From Pseudomonas soli (GTDB lineage Bacteria; Pseudomonadota; Gammaproteobacteria; Pseudomonadales; Pseudomonadaceae): a DNA stretch of 64,000 nt. Location: positions 30,516-94,515 of the forward strand of contig NZ_FOEQ01000007.1 in NCBI RefSeq assembly GCF_900110655.1, written 5' to 3'. The translations under genes and the position numbers were made by a program. The notes below the pieces were generated by a model. The model saw only the letters and a list, made by a program, of their open reading frames with translations, ran no database searches and was not told the DNA's origin. This document shows positions 1 through 8,791 of this stretch, piece after piece; the first letter of the stretch is position 1; each line of letters opens with the position of its first letter.

Positions 1-180
1 CTTGCGGAGGGAGGTGACGGGCATGGATGCCCGTCAAGCGCTGCGCCCCAGGATGGGGCGTTCAGCGCGGTCCTCCCGGGAGCAAGGCCGGAGTGAGGGA
101 ACCCGGAGCGAAGCGGAGGGCCGGATGAATGGAGCGCAGCGGCTTTGCTTACTTTGGCCAAGACCAAAGTAAGCCGCCGT
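1..180. repeat. Interspersed repeat-like intergenic sequence
   Basis: This stretch lies beyond the 3' end of recJ and has no convincing gene. It is made of short inverted repeats. The clearest is an 11-base perfect stem GCTTACTTTGG (147-157) and CCAAAGTAAGC (164-174). A second is GGGCATGGATGCCC near position 20. From memory, similar GC-rich blocks with an ACTTTGG/CCAAAGT hairpin recur in Pseudomonas intergenic regions, but no search was possible here. The short reading frame across it has a composition unlike protein. From 180 to 287 the sequence becomes A/C-rich without further structure that I can see. Confidence 0.45.
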
Positions 181-287
181 AAGGGCGGAAAGGTGACTAT
201 GCGTCGCCATCGCAAATGAATGCGCATACAACTTCAAAACAACCAAAACTCCAAAACCCCCAACCCCCCAAAAACCCCAACAAAAGA

Positions 288-1997
288 TCACCGCGCCTCC
301 ATATGCGCAATCATCAACTGCACACTCTCATTCCCCCGAAACTCATTCACATCCAACTTGTAAGCCAACTCCACCCACCGCACTGTAGGATTCGGCCAGA
401 CCTCCCGGTCAATCCCAAAGGCAATCCCATCCAACCGCACCGCCCCACACTCGCTCTTGAGCACCACTTTCAGATGCCGCTCCCCTACGACCCGCTGTTC
501 GACCAGCTGGAACACCCCATGGAACAACGGCTCGGGAAAGTGCTGCCCCCAGGGCCCGGCATTGCGTAATGCCCGCGCCAGGTCCAGGTGAAACTCCTCC
601 ACCGCCAACGTGCCATCCGACAACAACCGCCCGGTCAGGTCTTCCTCACGCAACTGGCGCCGCACCTCGTCGTCGAACGCCTCGGCAAACGCAGGGAAAT
701 TCTCGGCCGGCAAGGACAGCCCCGCCGCCATGGCATGCCCACCGAACTTGCTGATCAAGCTCGGATGCCGCGCCGCAACGGCGTCCAGCGCATCACGGAT
801 ATGGAACCCCGGCACCGAGCGCGCCGAGCCCTTCAGCACCCCTTCTCCCGCATCGGCAAAGGCGATGGTCGGGCGGTGATAACGCTCTTTAAGGCGCGAA
901 GCGAGGATACCGATCACCCCCTGGTGCCAGTCGGCGTCGAACAGGCACAAGCCATAAGGCATGGACTCGACCGGCAGATCCTTGAGCTGGGCCAAAGCCT
1001 CGCGCTGCATGCCCTGCTCGATGGACTTGCGATCCTGGTTCAGGCCATCCAGTTGCTGGGCCATGTCCAGCGCAAGCGCCGCGTCTTCGCACAACAGGCA
1101 TTCGATGCCCAGGCTCATGTCGTCCAGGCGCCCGGCGGCATTGAGCCGAGGGCCAAGGATGAAGCCAAGGTCAGTGGAAGTGATGCGCTTGTGGTCGCGC
1201 CGCGCCACTTCGAGGATGGCCTTGAGCCCCGGGCGGGCGCGACCGGCGCGGATACGCTCCAGCCCCTGATGCACCAGGATGCGGTTGTTGGCATCCAGTG
1301 GTACCACGTCGGCGACGCTGCCCAGTGCCACCAGGTCAAGCAGCTCGCCGATGTTCGGCTGCGGCTGCGTTTCGTAGCGCCCCAGGCTGCGCAACCGCGC
1401 ACGCAGGGCCATCAGCACGTAGAAGATCACGCCGACACCGGCCAGTGACTTGCTCGGAAACGCGCAACCGGGCTGGTTGGGATTGACGATGGCGTCGGCG
1501 GCCGGCAGTTGCTCGCCCGGCAGGTGGTGGTCGGTGACCAGCACCTTGAGCCCGGCAGCCTTGGCCGCGGCCACGCCATCGACGCTGGAGATACCGTTGT
1601 CCACGGTGATCAGCAATTGCGGCTGGCGCTCGAGCGCAACCGCGACGATCTCCGGGGTCAGGCCGTAGCCATACTCGAAGCGGTTGGGCACCAGGTAGTC
1701 GACATGGGCCGCACCCAGCAAGCGCAAGCCCAGCACGCCGACCGTGCTGGCGGTGGCGCCGTCGGCATCGAAATCGCCGACGATGAGAATGCGCTGGCGC
1801 TGATCGAGCGCCTCGACCAGCAGCTCCACCGCCGCGTCGATACCCTTGAGTTGCTGGTAAGGCAGCAAGCGCGCCAGGCTCTTGTCCAGCTCGGCCTCGG
1901 ACGCTACGCCACGGGCGGCGTACAGACGGGTCAGCAAGGGCGGCAGGTTGCCCAGCAACGGCAGGGGGGACGGCAGGGGACGTGGTTCGATACGCAT
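288..1997 (-). CDS. recJ: Single-stranded-DNA-specific exonuclease RecJ
   Basis: RecJ degrades single-stranded DNA 5' to 3' and acts in recombination, mismatch and base-excision repair in the cytoplasm. The 569-residue protein has the usual RecJ length. The DHH-phosphoesterase motifs are visible: GDFDADG at about residues 74-80, a VDNG motif near 132, and DHH at about 156-158. The DHHA1-type motif GGHAMAAG lies near residue 400. These supply the metal-binding residues. It starts with ATG 30 bases after the yaeQ stop and reads in the same direction, so the two may be cotranscribed. In enterobacteria recJ is linked to xerD-dsbC. Here it lies several kilobases beyond thrC but in the same orientation. 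Confidence 0.96.
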   Translation of the reverse strand: MRIEPRPLPSPLPLLGNLPPLLTRLYAARGVASEAELDKSLARLLPYQQLKGIDAAVELLVEALDQRQRILIVGDFDADGATASTVGVLGLRLLGAAHVDYLVPNRFEYGYGLTPEIVAVALERQPQLLITVDNGISSVDGVAAAKAAGLKVLVTDHHLPGEQLPAADAIVNPNQPGCAFPSKSLAGVGVIFYVLMALRARLRSLGRYETQPQPNIGELLDLVALGSVADVVPLDANNRILVHQGLERIRAGRARPGLKAILEVARRDHKRITSTDLGFILGPRLNAAGRLDDMSLGIECLLCEDAALALDMAQQLDGLNQDRKSIEQGMQREALAQLKDLPVESMPYGLCLFDADWHQGVIGILASRLKERYHRPTIAFADAGEGVLKGSARSVPGFHIRDALDAVAARHPSLISKFGGHAMAAGLSLPAENFPAFAEAFDDEVRRQLREEDLTGRLLSDGTLAVEEFHLDLARALRNAGPWGQHFPEPLFHGVFQLVEQRVVGERHLKVVLKSECGAVRLDGIAFGIDREVWPNPTVRWVELAYKLDVNEFRGNESVQLMIAHMEAR

Positions 1998-2027
1998 GGG
2001 GTCTTCGCAATTCCGCTTTGTTTCAGG

Positions 2028-2570
2028 TCAGCCGCGCTCGCCAAGCAGCCATTGCAACTGCACTTCGTGCTGGCCACGGTCGTCGGTGACGAACACAGTG
2101 CCTTCGCTGATCATCACGTCCCACTTGATGGTACGCGGCATATCGGTGGCGAGGGTTTCCAGCACTTCTTGCGGCACGGCGGCAATGCTCAGGTTCTTCA
2201 GGCCCTTGACCGCGCCGACCACCTTGGTCTCCCACACGCGCAGGCTGCCGTAGGCCAGCAGGCTGGTGCGCTCGGTGCGCCGCGAGCACCAGGTCAGGCG
2301 GTCGGCGTCAGGCTGGCCGACTTCGATCCAGTGCAGGATCCGGTCGTCCAGGCTTTTTTCCCACAGTGCCGCCTCATCGACGTCCGACAGGCCACGGCCA
2401 AAGGACAGCTGCTCGTTGTACCAGAGGGCATAGCCCAGCAGGCGCACGGCCATACGTTCTTCGGTTTCCGAAGGGTGGCGGGCGATGGTCTGGCGGACGT
2501 TCTCGTACACGCCGCGGTCGAGGTCGGTCAGATTCAATTCGAACTTGTAGGTGGTGGACGGCTGGGCCAT
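2028..2570 (-). CDS. yaeQ: YaeQ family protein
   Basis: The 180-residue product matches the YaeQ family in length and in the N-terminal pattern KFELNLTDLDRGVY. YaeQ has a PD-(D/E)XK nuclease-like fold. Its biochemical role is not settled, although it was once proposed as a suppressor of rfaH loss. Conserved stretches include the GRGLSDVDEAALW block (about 58-70) and the WIEVGQPDADRL block (about 80-91), which carry the acidic residues of the fold. The ATG at 2570 is preferred over an upstream TTG because it gives the family length. It diverges from the CoA-transferase gene across about 140 bases. Confidence 0.9.
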   Translation of the reverse strand: MAQPSTTYKFELNLTDLDRGVYENVRQTIARHPSETEERMAVRLLGYALWYNEQLSFGRGLSDVDEAALWEKSLDDRILHWIEVGQPDADRLTWCSRRTERTSLLAYGSLRVWETKVVGAVKGLKNLSIAAVPQEVLETLATDMPRTIKWDVMISEGTVFVTDDRGQHEVQLQWLLGERG

Positions 2571-2711
2571 GGGCAATAGGCTTCTTGCGGGGGGAAAGGC
2601 GCACAGTCTAACTGATCCCAGGCGTCAGCGCCGGTTCAGACAATGCCGATATACCTGCCGCCGCCGAGCTGTGATACAACCTGCGTCACGCCCAGACGCC
2701 ACGGATGCCCC

Positions 2712-3911
2712 ATGACAACGCCCAGCAAACCCCTCGCCGGCCTGAAAGTCATCGAGCTCGGCACCCTGATCGCCGGCCCGTTCGCCTCGCGGATCTGCGC
2801 CGAGTTCGGTGCCGAGGTGATCAAGGTCGAGTCGCCCGATGGCGGTGATCCGCTGCGCAAATGGCGCAAGCTGTACGAGGGCACCTCGCTATGGTGGTTC
2901 GTCCAGGCGCGCAACAAGCAATCACTGACCCTCAACCTCAAGCATCCTGAAGGCCGCGAAGTGCTCAAGCGCCTGCTGGCCGAGGCCGACATCCTGATCG
3001 AGAACTTCCGCCCGGGCGTGCTGGAAAAACTCGGGCTGGGCTGGGATGTGCTGCATGCCCTCAACCCGCGCCTGGTCATGGTGCGCCTGTCAGGCTTCGG
3101 CCAGACCGGCCCGATGAAGGACCAGCCAGGCTTCGGCGCGGTTGGCGAATCCATGGGCGGATTGCGCTACATCACCGGTTTCGAGGATCGCCCGCCAGTG
3201 CGCACGGGGATTTCAATCGGCGACTCCATTGCCGCCCTCTGGGGCGTGATTGGCGCGCTGATGGCCCTGCGTCATCGTGAAATCAACGGTGGCGACGGCC
3301 AAGTCGTGGATGTGGCGCTGTACGAAGCGATCTTCGCCATGATGGAAAGCATGGTGCCGGAATTCGACGTGTTCGGTTTCATCCGCGAGCGCACCGGCAA
3401 TATCATGCCGGGTATCACCCCTTCATGCATTCACACCACCGCCGATGGCCGACATGTGCAGATTGGCGCCAATGGCGATGCGATCTTCAAGCGCTTCATG
3501 CAGGCTATCGGTCGTGACGACCTGGCCAACGATGCCGCCCTGGCCACCAATGATGGTCGCGATGCCCGCCGCGACGAGCTGTACGGCGTTATCGACCGCT
3601 GGGCCAACGGCCTGCCGCTGGACACGGTGATGCAGGTGCTCAAGGACGCCGAGGTGCCGGCCAGCCGGATCTACTCCGCCGAAGACATGCTGAGCGACCC
3701 GCAATTCCTCGCCCGCGAGATGTTCCTCCAGGCCCGGCTGCCGGATGGCAAACCATTCAAGATGCCGGGCATCGTGCCCAAGCTGTCAGACACCCCCGGT
3801 TCGACCGAATGGATCGGCCCTGCCCTGGGCGAACACACGGCTACGGTGCTGGCCGGCCTGGGCTACGACTCAGCCGCCATTGCCCGCCTGCGCGCGGCCG
3901 GTACGGTCTGA
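2712..3911 (+). CDS. CaiB/BaiF family CoA-transferase
   Basis: This 399-residue enzyme belongs to the class III CoA-transferases, which move CoA between carboxylic acids through an aspartyl-CoA thioester. The family N-terminus is present (PLAGLKVIELGTLIAGPF), followed by FGAEVIKVE and the ENFRPG motif near residue 98. The expected catalytic aspartate is D171 in the ISIGDSIAAL context. Substrates cannot be read from sequence. Family members act on carnitine, formate/oxalate, succinate/glutarate and others, and no pathway genes lie beside it. The ATG at 2712 is chosen because it sits at the family N-terminus; an upstream in-frame start at 2643 adds 23 residues of unlikely composition. Confidence 0.9.
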   Translation: MTTPSKPLAGLKVIELGTLIAGPFASRICAEFGAEVIKVESPDGGDPLRKWRKLYEGTSLWWFVQARNKQSLTLNLKHPEGREVLKRLLAEADILIENFRPGVLEKLGLGWDVLHALNPRLVMVRLSGFGQTGPMKDQPGFGAVGESMGGLRYITGFEDRPPVRTGISIGDSIAALWGVIGALMALRHREINGGDGQVVDVALYEAIFAMMESMVPEFDVFGFIRERTGNIMPGITPSCIHTTADGRHVQIGANGDAIFKRFMQAIGRDDLANDAALATNDGRDARRDELYGVIDRWANGLPLDTVMQVLKDAEVPASRIYSAEDMLSDPQFLAREMFLQARLPDGKPFKMPGIVPKLSDTPGSTEWIGPALGEHTATVLAGLGYDSAAIARLRAAGTV

Positions 3912-3921
3912 TCGACATCCC

Positions 3922-4800
3922 ATGGGTATTCGTCATCTGCCCATCATCCTCTGTCTGGCGCTGACCTCACTCGCGGGGCAGGCGGCAGAGGCCAGGGAGC
4001 GCCTGCTGTGGCTGGTGCGCGACCTGCCGCCGTTCACCATCTTCGAAGGGCCGGCCAAGGGCCAGGGGGTGATCGACCAACTGCTGCCGATGCTGATCAC
4101 CCGAATGCCCGAGTACGATCACAGCATCATCCGGGTCAATCGAGCCCGGGGCCTGCAGATGCTCCAGGAGCCCAGTTTCACCTGCGATCCGACCCTGCTG
4201 TGGACGCCCGAGCGCGCCCGGTATGTGCACTTCTCTCTGCCATCGCTAGGAGTGTTGAGCAGTGGCCTGATCGTGCGCAAGCAAGACCAGGCGCTATTGA
4301 CCCCATACCTGGAAGGGCAGCAGGTGGACCTGCAGCGCTTGCTTACCGAAACCCGCCTCAAACTGGGGATCGTCGCTGAACGCAGCTACAGCGCGCAGGT
4401 CGACGAAGTCCTGCGGCAACTGCCCGATACCGCGTTCAGCCGTCACTACGGCAACGATGCCACGGCCAGCCTGCTGCAAATGCAGCAATTGGGGCGCCTG
4501 CAGCTGGTGCTCGGCTACTGGCCGGAGATGCGTTACCTGATCCAGCAGCAGAATGGCTCACTGGACGATTACCGGTTCTATCCCATTCGTAGCGTCAACC
4601 GCTACCAGTTCCTCCATGTGGGTTGCTCGGACACTGCCCTGGGGCGCAAGGCGATCGACCATATAGACCAATTGCTGCCCGCGCTGCGTCGCGACACCTT
4701 GCCGGGCCTCTATGCACGCTGGCTGGATGCCGAACTCCAGGAGGATTACCTGGGCCAGGCCCGGCATTTCTTCGAAGAGGGTGAAGCCCCTGCGCACTGA
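3922..4800 (+). CDS. Periplasmic solute-binding-like protein (TIGR02285-like)
   Basis: The 292-residue product starts with a clear signal peptide (hydrophobic stretch LPIILCLALTSLAGQA, cleavage near AEA). It then resembles the type 2 periplasmic binding fold of polar amino-acid binding proteins (bacterial SBP_bac_3-like). The mature N-terminus LLWLVRDLPPFTIFEG is typical of a family of orphan binding proteins found widely in Pseudomonas. No permease or ATPase lies nearby, so it is an orphan and may sense rather than transport. It begins 10 bases after the CoA-transferase stop and could be cotranscribed. Ligand unknown. Confidence 0.75.
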   Translation: MGIRHLPIILCLALTSLAGQAAEARERLLWLVRDLPPFTIFEGPAKGQGVIDQLLPMLITRMPEYDHSIIRVNRARGLQMLQEPSFTCDPTLLWTPERARYVHFSLPSLGVLSSGLIVRKQDQALLTPYLEGQQVDLQRLLTETRLKLGIVAERSYSAQVDEVLRQLPDTAFSRHYGNDATASLLQMQQLGRLQLVLGYWPEMRYLIQQQNGSLDDYRFYPIRSVNRYQFLHVGCSDTALGRKAIDHIDQLLPALRRDTLPGLYARWLDAELQEDYLGQARHFFEEGEAPAH

Positions 4801-4862
4801 GTTGATGTCCATGGGACGGTAACGGCTCCTACACGGGTGCGGGTGAATTCAGGCCAAAAGAA

Positions 4863-4893
4863 ACCCCGGACGCTGGGGGGGGGCGACCGGGGT
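4863..4893 (-). terminator. Probable intrinsic terminator of the DUF3509 gene
   Basis: Read on the minus strand, the arms ACCCCGG and CCGGGGT (4893-4887 and 4869-4863) enclose a C-rich loop and are followed by a TTCTTTT run. It lies about 90 bases after the stop of the minus-strand DUF3509 gene and faces the convergent binding-protein gene. Confidence 0.5.
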
Positions 4894-4984
4894 CAAGCGA
4901 AAGCCCTTGGGACTTCCCGTGACAGCCTGAATGGTACCGGAGCAAAGCACCATCAAACTGCCCTTGCTGTGTCTGACGGCCCGG

Positions 4985-5266
4985 TCAGGCAAAGGTTCCG
5001 GGTATTTGCTTCTGATGCTGCAAGGCGGCGATCACACAAGGCTGCAGGCGACCTTCGGCAATTTGCAGGTCACGGTGCAGGCCATCAACCAGGTCGACCA
5101 GCAATTGCTGCTCCACCAGCTCTCGCTCACAGACCGTACGCCGCAGAATCGACAAACCGTGTTCATCGAGAACACTCAGGTGCCGGCGGCCACGGCTATC
5201 GGCCGGCCCAATTTCGGCCTGGTAAGGGGTCAGGGCATCGTTGAGCAGTCTGCAGATTCTTTCCAT
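4985..5266 (-). CDS. DUF3509 domain protein
   Basis: A 93-residue cytoplasmic protein with no signal peptide or membrane segment. The pattern LLNDALTPYQAEIG near the N-terminus, a short beta stretch with HLSVLDEHGL, then RRTVCERELVEQQLLVDLV and a final helix HRDLQIAEG, fits DUF3509. That family of small proteins is nearly restricted to Pseudomonas and has no known function. The start at 5266 is chosen on family length; a longer frame extends 30 residues upstream with unlike composition. A hairpin with a T-rich tail follows the gene. Confidence 0.7.
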   Translation of the reverse strand: MERICRLLNDALTPYQAEIGPADSRGRRHLSVLDEHGLSILRRTVCERELVEQQLLVDLVDGLHRDLQIAEGRLQPCVIAALQHQKQIPGTFA

Positions 5267-5404
5267 CCGGATTACTCGCTGGTTAGGGTAAGGAAACTGA
5301 CCATCGGGGCCGACGGAAAGTTCGCCCTGGCCCGTCATCACGAGCATGCGCCGCAAACATGACAGCCTAGATACTCTGCCCCCGCCCTGCTGCCGTTAAG
5401 CAGG

Positions 5405-5782
5405 CTACAGGCGCCCCAGTGCCTGTTCCAGGCCCACCATGGACATCGGCCAGGGCAACTCGGCCAGGACTTTCAAACCCTGCTTGCGCGCCTCGAGCGC
5501 CAGGCCGATACCCTCAGCGCCGTCACTGCCGACAAATAACAAGCCTCCCGTACAGGAAGCCTGCACCAGATACTTGAACAGGCGACGGGCATGGCGCCTT
5601 GGCATTGCCGGATCAAGCACCAGCACATCAACGGACTGCTGTCGCCGCGCCATATGGGCCGTCGCTGCTGGAACATCATCGGTGAGCCGGACGTTGTACA
5701 CACCTTGGGCATTGAAGGCCTGATGTAACAGCATCTGATAGTAGGGCCGAGCCTGGTGGATAAGAACATTCAGCTGATGCAT
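5405..5782 (-). CDS. Stand-alone receiver-like protein
   Basis: A 125-residue protein that resembles a response-regulator receiver domain with no output domain. A hydrophobic strand precedes a phospho-acceptor-like aspartate in VDVLVLDPAMP (about residues 56-66), and a strand GGLLFVGSDG follows. The usual conserved lysine-proline near the C-terminus is replaced (AELPWPMS), and the N-terminal acidic pair is not obvious, so it may be a pseudo-receiver. The ATG at 5782 is supported by a strong Shine-Dalgarno sequence (GGGGGGAAG). Its partner kinase is not in the window. Confidence 0.6.
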   Translation of the reverse strand: MHQLNVLIHQARPYYQMLLHQAFNAQGVYNVRLTDDVPAATAHMARRQQSVDVLVLDPAMPRRHARRLFKYLVQASCTGGLLFVGSDGAEGIGLALEARKQGLKVLAELPWPMSMVGLEQALGRL

Positions 5783-5896
5783 GAGCTTCCCCCCTGGAGC
5801 CATGTGTGGTGTTGGTTTGAACGCCACTTTAGTAGGGGGAACCATCGAACTACATGGGAAAGATCTGAAAGCCGTTCGCGCCTGTTGTGCACCCAC

Positions 5897-5921
5897 AAAA
5901 AAGCCCGTGCAAAACGGGCTT
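5897..5921 (-). terminator. Intrinsic terminator after thrC
   Basis: On the minus strand the sequence AAGCCCGTTTTGCACGGGCTT forms a 7-8 bp stem followed by TTTTTTG. It lies about 20 bases beyond the thrC stop codon and should end the hom-thrC transcript. Confidence 0.8.
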
Positions 5922-5940
5922 CCCTGTGACTGGGGTCGGC

Positions 5941-7350
5941 TTAGAGTGGTTTGCCGCGGTTGCCATGCTGGCTGACAAAGGCCTGCACGGTCTTCAAGTC
6001 ATTGGCCAGCACCGTGCAACGCTCCTCACGGGTGAACAGATCGCAAAGATGCGCCGGCAGCTCCAGTGCCTTGGCGACACCGGCCTTCTCCACCGCCTCG
6101 GGGAACTTGACCGGATGCGCGGTGCCCAGCACCACCATCGGCGTATCCAGGCTGCGGCGGCATTCGCGGGCGGCCTTGACGCCGATCGCGGTGTGCGGGT
6201 CGAGGACTTCACCGGTGCTCTGGAACACCTCGGCGATGGTCTCGCAGGTCTGCTCGTCGGTGACGGCCAGCGAATCGAACAGCTTGCGCGCTTCGGTCCA
6301 GCGATCCTGCTCGACGCTGAAGCCGCCGCCTTGCTTGAAGGTGTTCATCAGTTGGGCAACCGCGGCACCATTGCGGCCGTGCAGGTCGAACAGCAGACGC
6401 TCGAAGTTGGACGAGACCATGATGTCCATCGATGGCGACAGGGTCGGGTGCAGGGCGTCCTTGACGTACTGGTTGCCGCTCATGAAGCGGTGCAGGATGT
6501 CGTTGCGATTGGTCGCCACCACCAGCTGGCTGATCGGCAGGCCCATGTTGCGCGCCAGGTAACCGGCGAAGATATCGCCGAAGTTGCCGGTCGGCACCGA
6601 GAACGCCACCGAGCGCGCCGGGCCGCCGAGCTGCAGCGCGGCATGGAAGTAGTAGACGATCTGGGCCATGATCCGCGCCCAGTTGATCGAGTTGACCGCC
6701 ACCAGGCGAGTGCCCTTGAGGAAGGACTGGTCGGCGAAGCTGGCCTTGACCATCTCCTGGCAGTCGTCGAAGTTGCCTTCGATGGCGATGTTGTGGATGT
6801 TGTCGCCGAGGATGGTGGTCATCTGCCGGCGCTGCACTTCCGACACGCGCTGGTGCGGGTGCAGGATGAAGATGTCGACGTTGTCGCAACGGCGGCAGCC
6901 TTCGATGGCGGCCGAGCCGGTGTCACCGCTGGTGGCACCGACGATCACCACGCGCTCGCCGCGCTTGACCAGCACGTGGTCGAGCAGACGGCCGAGCAAC
7001 TGCAGGGCGAAGTCCTTGAAGGCCAGGGTCGGGCCGTGGAACAGCTCCATCACCCACTCGTTGCCATTGAGCTGGCGCAGCGGCGCGACCGCGGCGTGGG
7101 CGAAGTTGCCATAGGTCTCTTCGAGGATTTTCTTGAAATCGGCATCGGCGATGCTGCCTTCGACGAACGGGCGCATCACCCGGAAGGCCAGCTCGTGGTA
7201 CGGCAGGCCAGCCCAGGACGCAATCTCTTCCTGGGTGAAGCGTGGCAGGTTCTCGGGTACGTACAGGCCGCCATCGCTGGCCAGGCCAGCCAGCAGGACG
7301 TCTTCGAAGTTCAGGGCCGGAGCCTGGCCGCGGGTACTGATATAGCGCAT
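5941..7350 (-). CDS. thrC: Threonine synthase
   Basis: ThrC converts O-phosphohomoserine to threonine with pyridoxal phosphate, the last step of threonine synthesis. The 469-residue protein begins with the family sequence MRYISTRGQAP and carries the PLP lysine in the motif GPTLAFKDFALQ (about residues 109-120). The phosphate-binding segment GATSGDTGSAAIE follows at about 158-170. It lies downstream of hom on the same strand with a gap of about 55 bases, forming the usual hom-thrC unit. An intrinsic terminator follows. Confidence 0.97.
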   Translation of the reverse strand: MRYISTRGQAPALNFEDVLLAGLASDGGLYVPENLPRFTQEEIASWAGLPYHELAFRVMRPFVEGSIADADFKKILEETYGNFAHAAVAPLRQLNGNEWVMELFHGPTLAFKDFALQLLGRLLDHVLVKRGERVVIVGATSGDTGSAAIEGCRRCDNVDIFILHPHQRVSEVQRRQMTTILGDNIHNIAIEGNFDDCQEMVKASFADQSFLKGTRLVAVNSINWARIMAQIVYYFHAALQLGGPARSVAFSVPTGNFGDIFAGYLARNMGLPISQLVVATNRNDILHRFMSGNQYVKDALHPTLSPSMDIMVSSNFERLLFDLHGRNGAAVAQLMNTFKQGGGFSVEQDRWTEARKLFDSLAVTDEQTCETIAEVFQSTGEVLDPHTAIGVKAARECRRSLDTPMVVLGTAHPVKFPEAVEKAGVAKALELPAHLCDLFTREERCTVLANDLKTVQAFVSQHGNRGKPL

Positions 7351-7404
7351 GGGTGCAAACCTTCGATGCTGGGCGCGGGCCGCCGTCGCGGCCCACCGCC
7401 GGAA

Positions 7405-8709
7405 TTAATTGAGCTGTTCGACGCGGATGCGCACGACCTTGCCGACCACGTCCTGGAGTGCCTCCAGGGCGACGATGGCGTCGTCGATACGCTGCTCGAC
7501 CACACGGTGGGTCAGCAGGATCATCGGCACCAGGCCATCCTGTTCCTCGGCTTCCTTCTGCATGATCGACTCGATGTTGATGCCACGCTCCGAGAGAATG
7601 CTGGCGACCTGGGCCAGCACGCCCGGGTGGTCCTTGGCCTGGATACGCAGGTAGTAGGCGCTTTCGCAGGCTTCGATCGGCAGGATCGGGTGGGCCGACA
7701 GCGCATCCGGCTGGAAGGCCAGGTGCGGTACACGGTTCTCCGGGTCGGAGGTCATGGCACGAACTACATCGACCAGGTCGGCGACCACCGACGAGGCGGT
7801 CGGCTCCATGCCGGCACCGGCGCCGTAGTACAAGGTGGAACCGGCGGCGTCACCATTGACCATCACCGCATTCATCACGCCATTGACGTTGGCGATCAGG
7901 CGATCATTGGGGATCAGCGTCGGGTGCACACGCAGCTCGATGCCGTCGGCGGTGCGACGGGCCACGCCCAGATGCTTGATGCGGTAGCCCAGGGCCTCGG
8001 CATAGTTCACGTCGGCGGTGGTCAGCTGGGTGATGCCCTCGGTGTAGGCCTTGTCGAACTGCAGCGGGATACCGAAGGCGATGGACGCCAGGATGGTCAG
8101 CTTGTGCGCGGCATCGATGCCTTCGACGTCGAAGGTCGGGTCGGCCTCGGCGTAGCCCAGCGCCTGGGCTTCGGCCAGCACATCGGGGAAGGCACGGCCC
8201 TTGTCGCGCATTTCGGTGAGGATGAAGTTGCCGGTGCCGTTGATGATCCCGGCCAGCCAGTTGATGCGGTTGGCCGACAGGCCCTCGCGGATCGCCTTGA
8301 TCACCGGGATGCCACCGGCCACGGCAGCTTCGAAGGCGACGATGACGCCCTTCTCGCGGGCCTTGGCGAAGATCTCGTTGCCGTGCACGGCGATCAGCGC
8401 CTTGTTGGCGGTGACCACGTGCTTGCCGTTTTCAATGGCCTTGAGCACCAGGTCGCGGGCGATGGTGTAGCCGCCGATCAGCTCGATGACGATATCGATC
8501 TCGGGGTTGCTCGCGACTTCGAACACATCAGCGGTAATGGGGGTACCGGTAATCTGGCAGTTCGGGTTCTGCGAGCGCATGGCAATCTGTGCCACTTCAA
8601 TACCGCGCCCGGCACGGCGGGCGATCTCCTCGGCGTTGCGCTGAAGTACATTGAAGGTTCCGCCACCGACGGTCCCCAACCCACAGATGCCTACTTTGAC
8701 CGGTTTCAC
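7405..8709 (-). CDS. hom: Homoserine dehydrogenase
   Basis: Hom reduces aspartate semialdehyde to homoserine, feeding threonine and methionine synthesis. The 434-residue protein starts with the dinucleotide-binding motif VGICGLGTVGGG. The catalytic domain follows with the conserved stretch GIINGTGNFILTEM (about 168-181). A C-terminal ACT domain (from about 350: YYLRIQAKDHPGVLAQVASI) is the usual site of threonine feedback inhibition. The start is a GTG at 8709, chosen because it follows a good ribosome binding site (GGGGAG) and gives the standard Pseudomonas length. A longer frame to 8757 adds 16 unlikely residues. Confidence 0.96.
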   Translation of the reverse strand: MKPVKVGICGLGTVGGGTFNVLQRNAEEIARRAGRGIEVAQIAMRSQNPNCQITGTPITADVFEVASNPEIDIVIELIGGYTIARDLVLKAIENGKHVVTANKALIAVHGNEIFAKAREKGVIVAFEAAVAGGIPVIKAIREGLSANRINWLAGIINGTGNFILTEMRDKGRAFPDVLAEAQALGYAEADPTFDVEGIDAAHKLTILASIAFGIPLQFDKAYTEGITQLTTADVNYAEALGYRIKHLGVARRTADGIELRVHPTLIPNDRLIANVNGVMNAVMVNGDAAGSTLYYGAGAGMEPTASSVVADLVDVVRAMTSDPENRVPHLAFQPDALSAHPILPIEACESAYYLRIQAKDHPGVLAQVASILSERGINIESIMQKEAEEQDGLVPMILLTHRVVEQRIDDAIVALEALQDVVGKVVRIRVEQLN

Positions 8710-8791
8710 TGTGAACTCCCCATAGAACGGCCGGCACCTGCGCCGACCGTGAAACATGCCGTCACCCCATGACGACGGCGTACTGAATTGG

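Noticed and set aside
34..291. 85-codon frame beyond recJ
   Set aside because: It covers the repeat-like sequence and an A/C-rich tract, has no ribosome binding site and no protein-like pattern.
4801..4984. Small RNA or gene between the binding-protein and DUF3509 genes
   Set aside because: Apart from the terminator-like hairpin no conserved pattern, promoter or credible start is visible.
5887..8772. Open frame of 961 codons antisense to thrC and hom
   Set aside because: Same reason: a shadow of two well-conserved genes on the minus strand; it also spans their intergenic gap and terminator.
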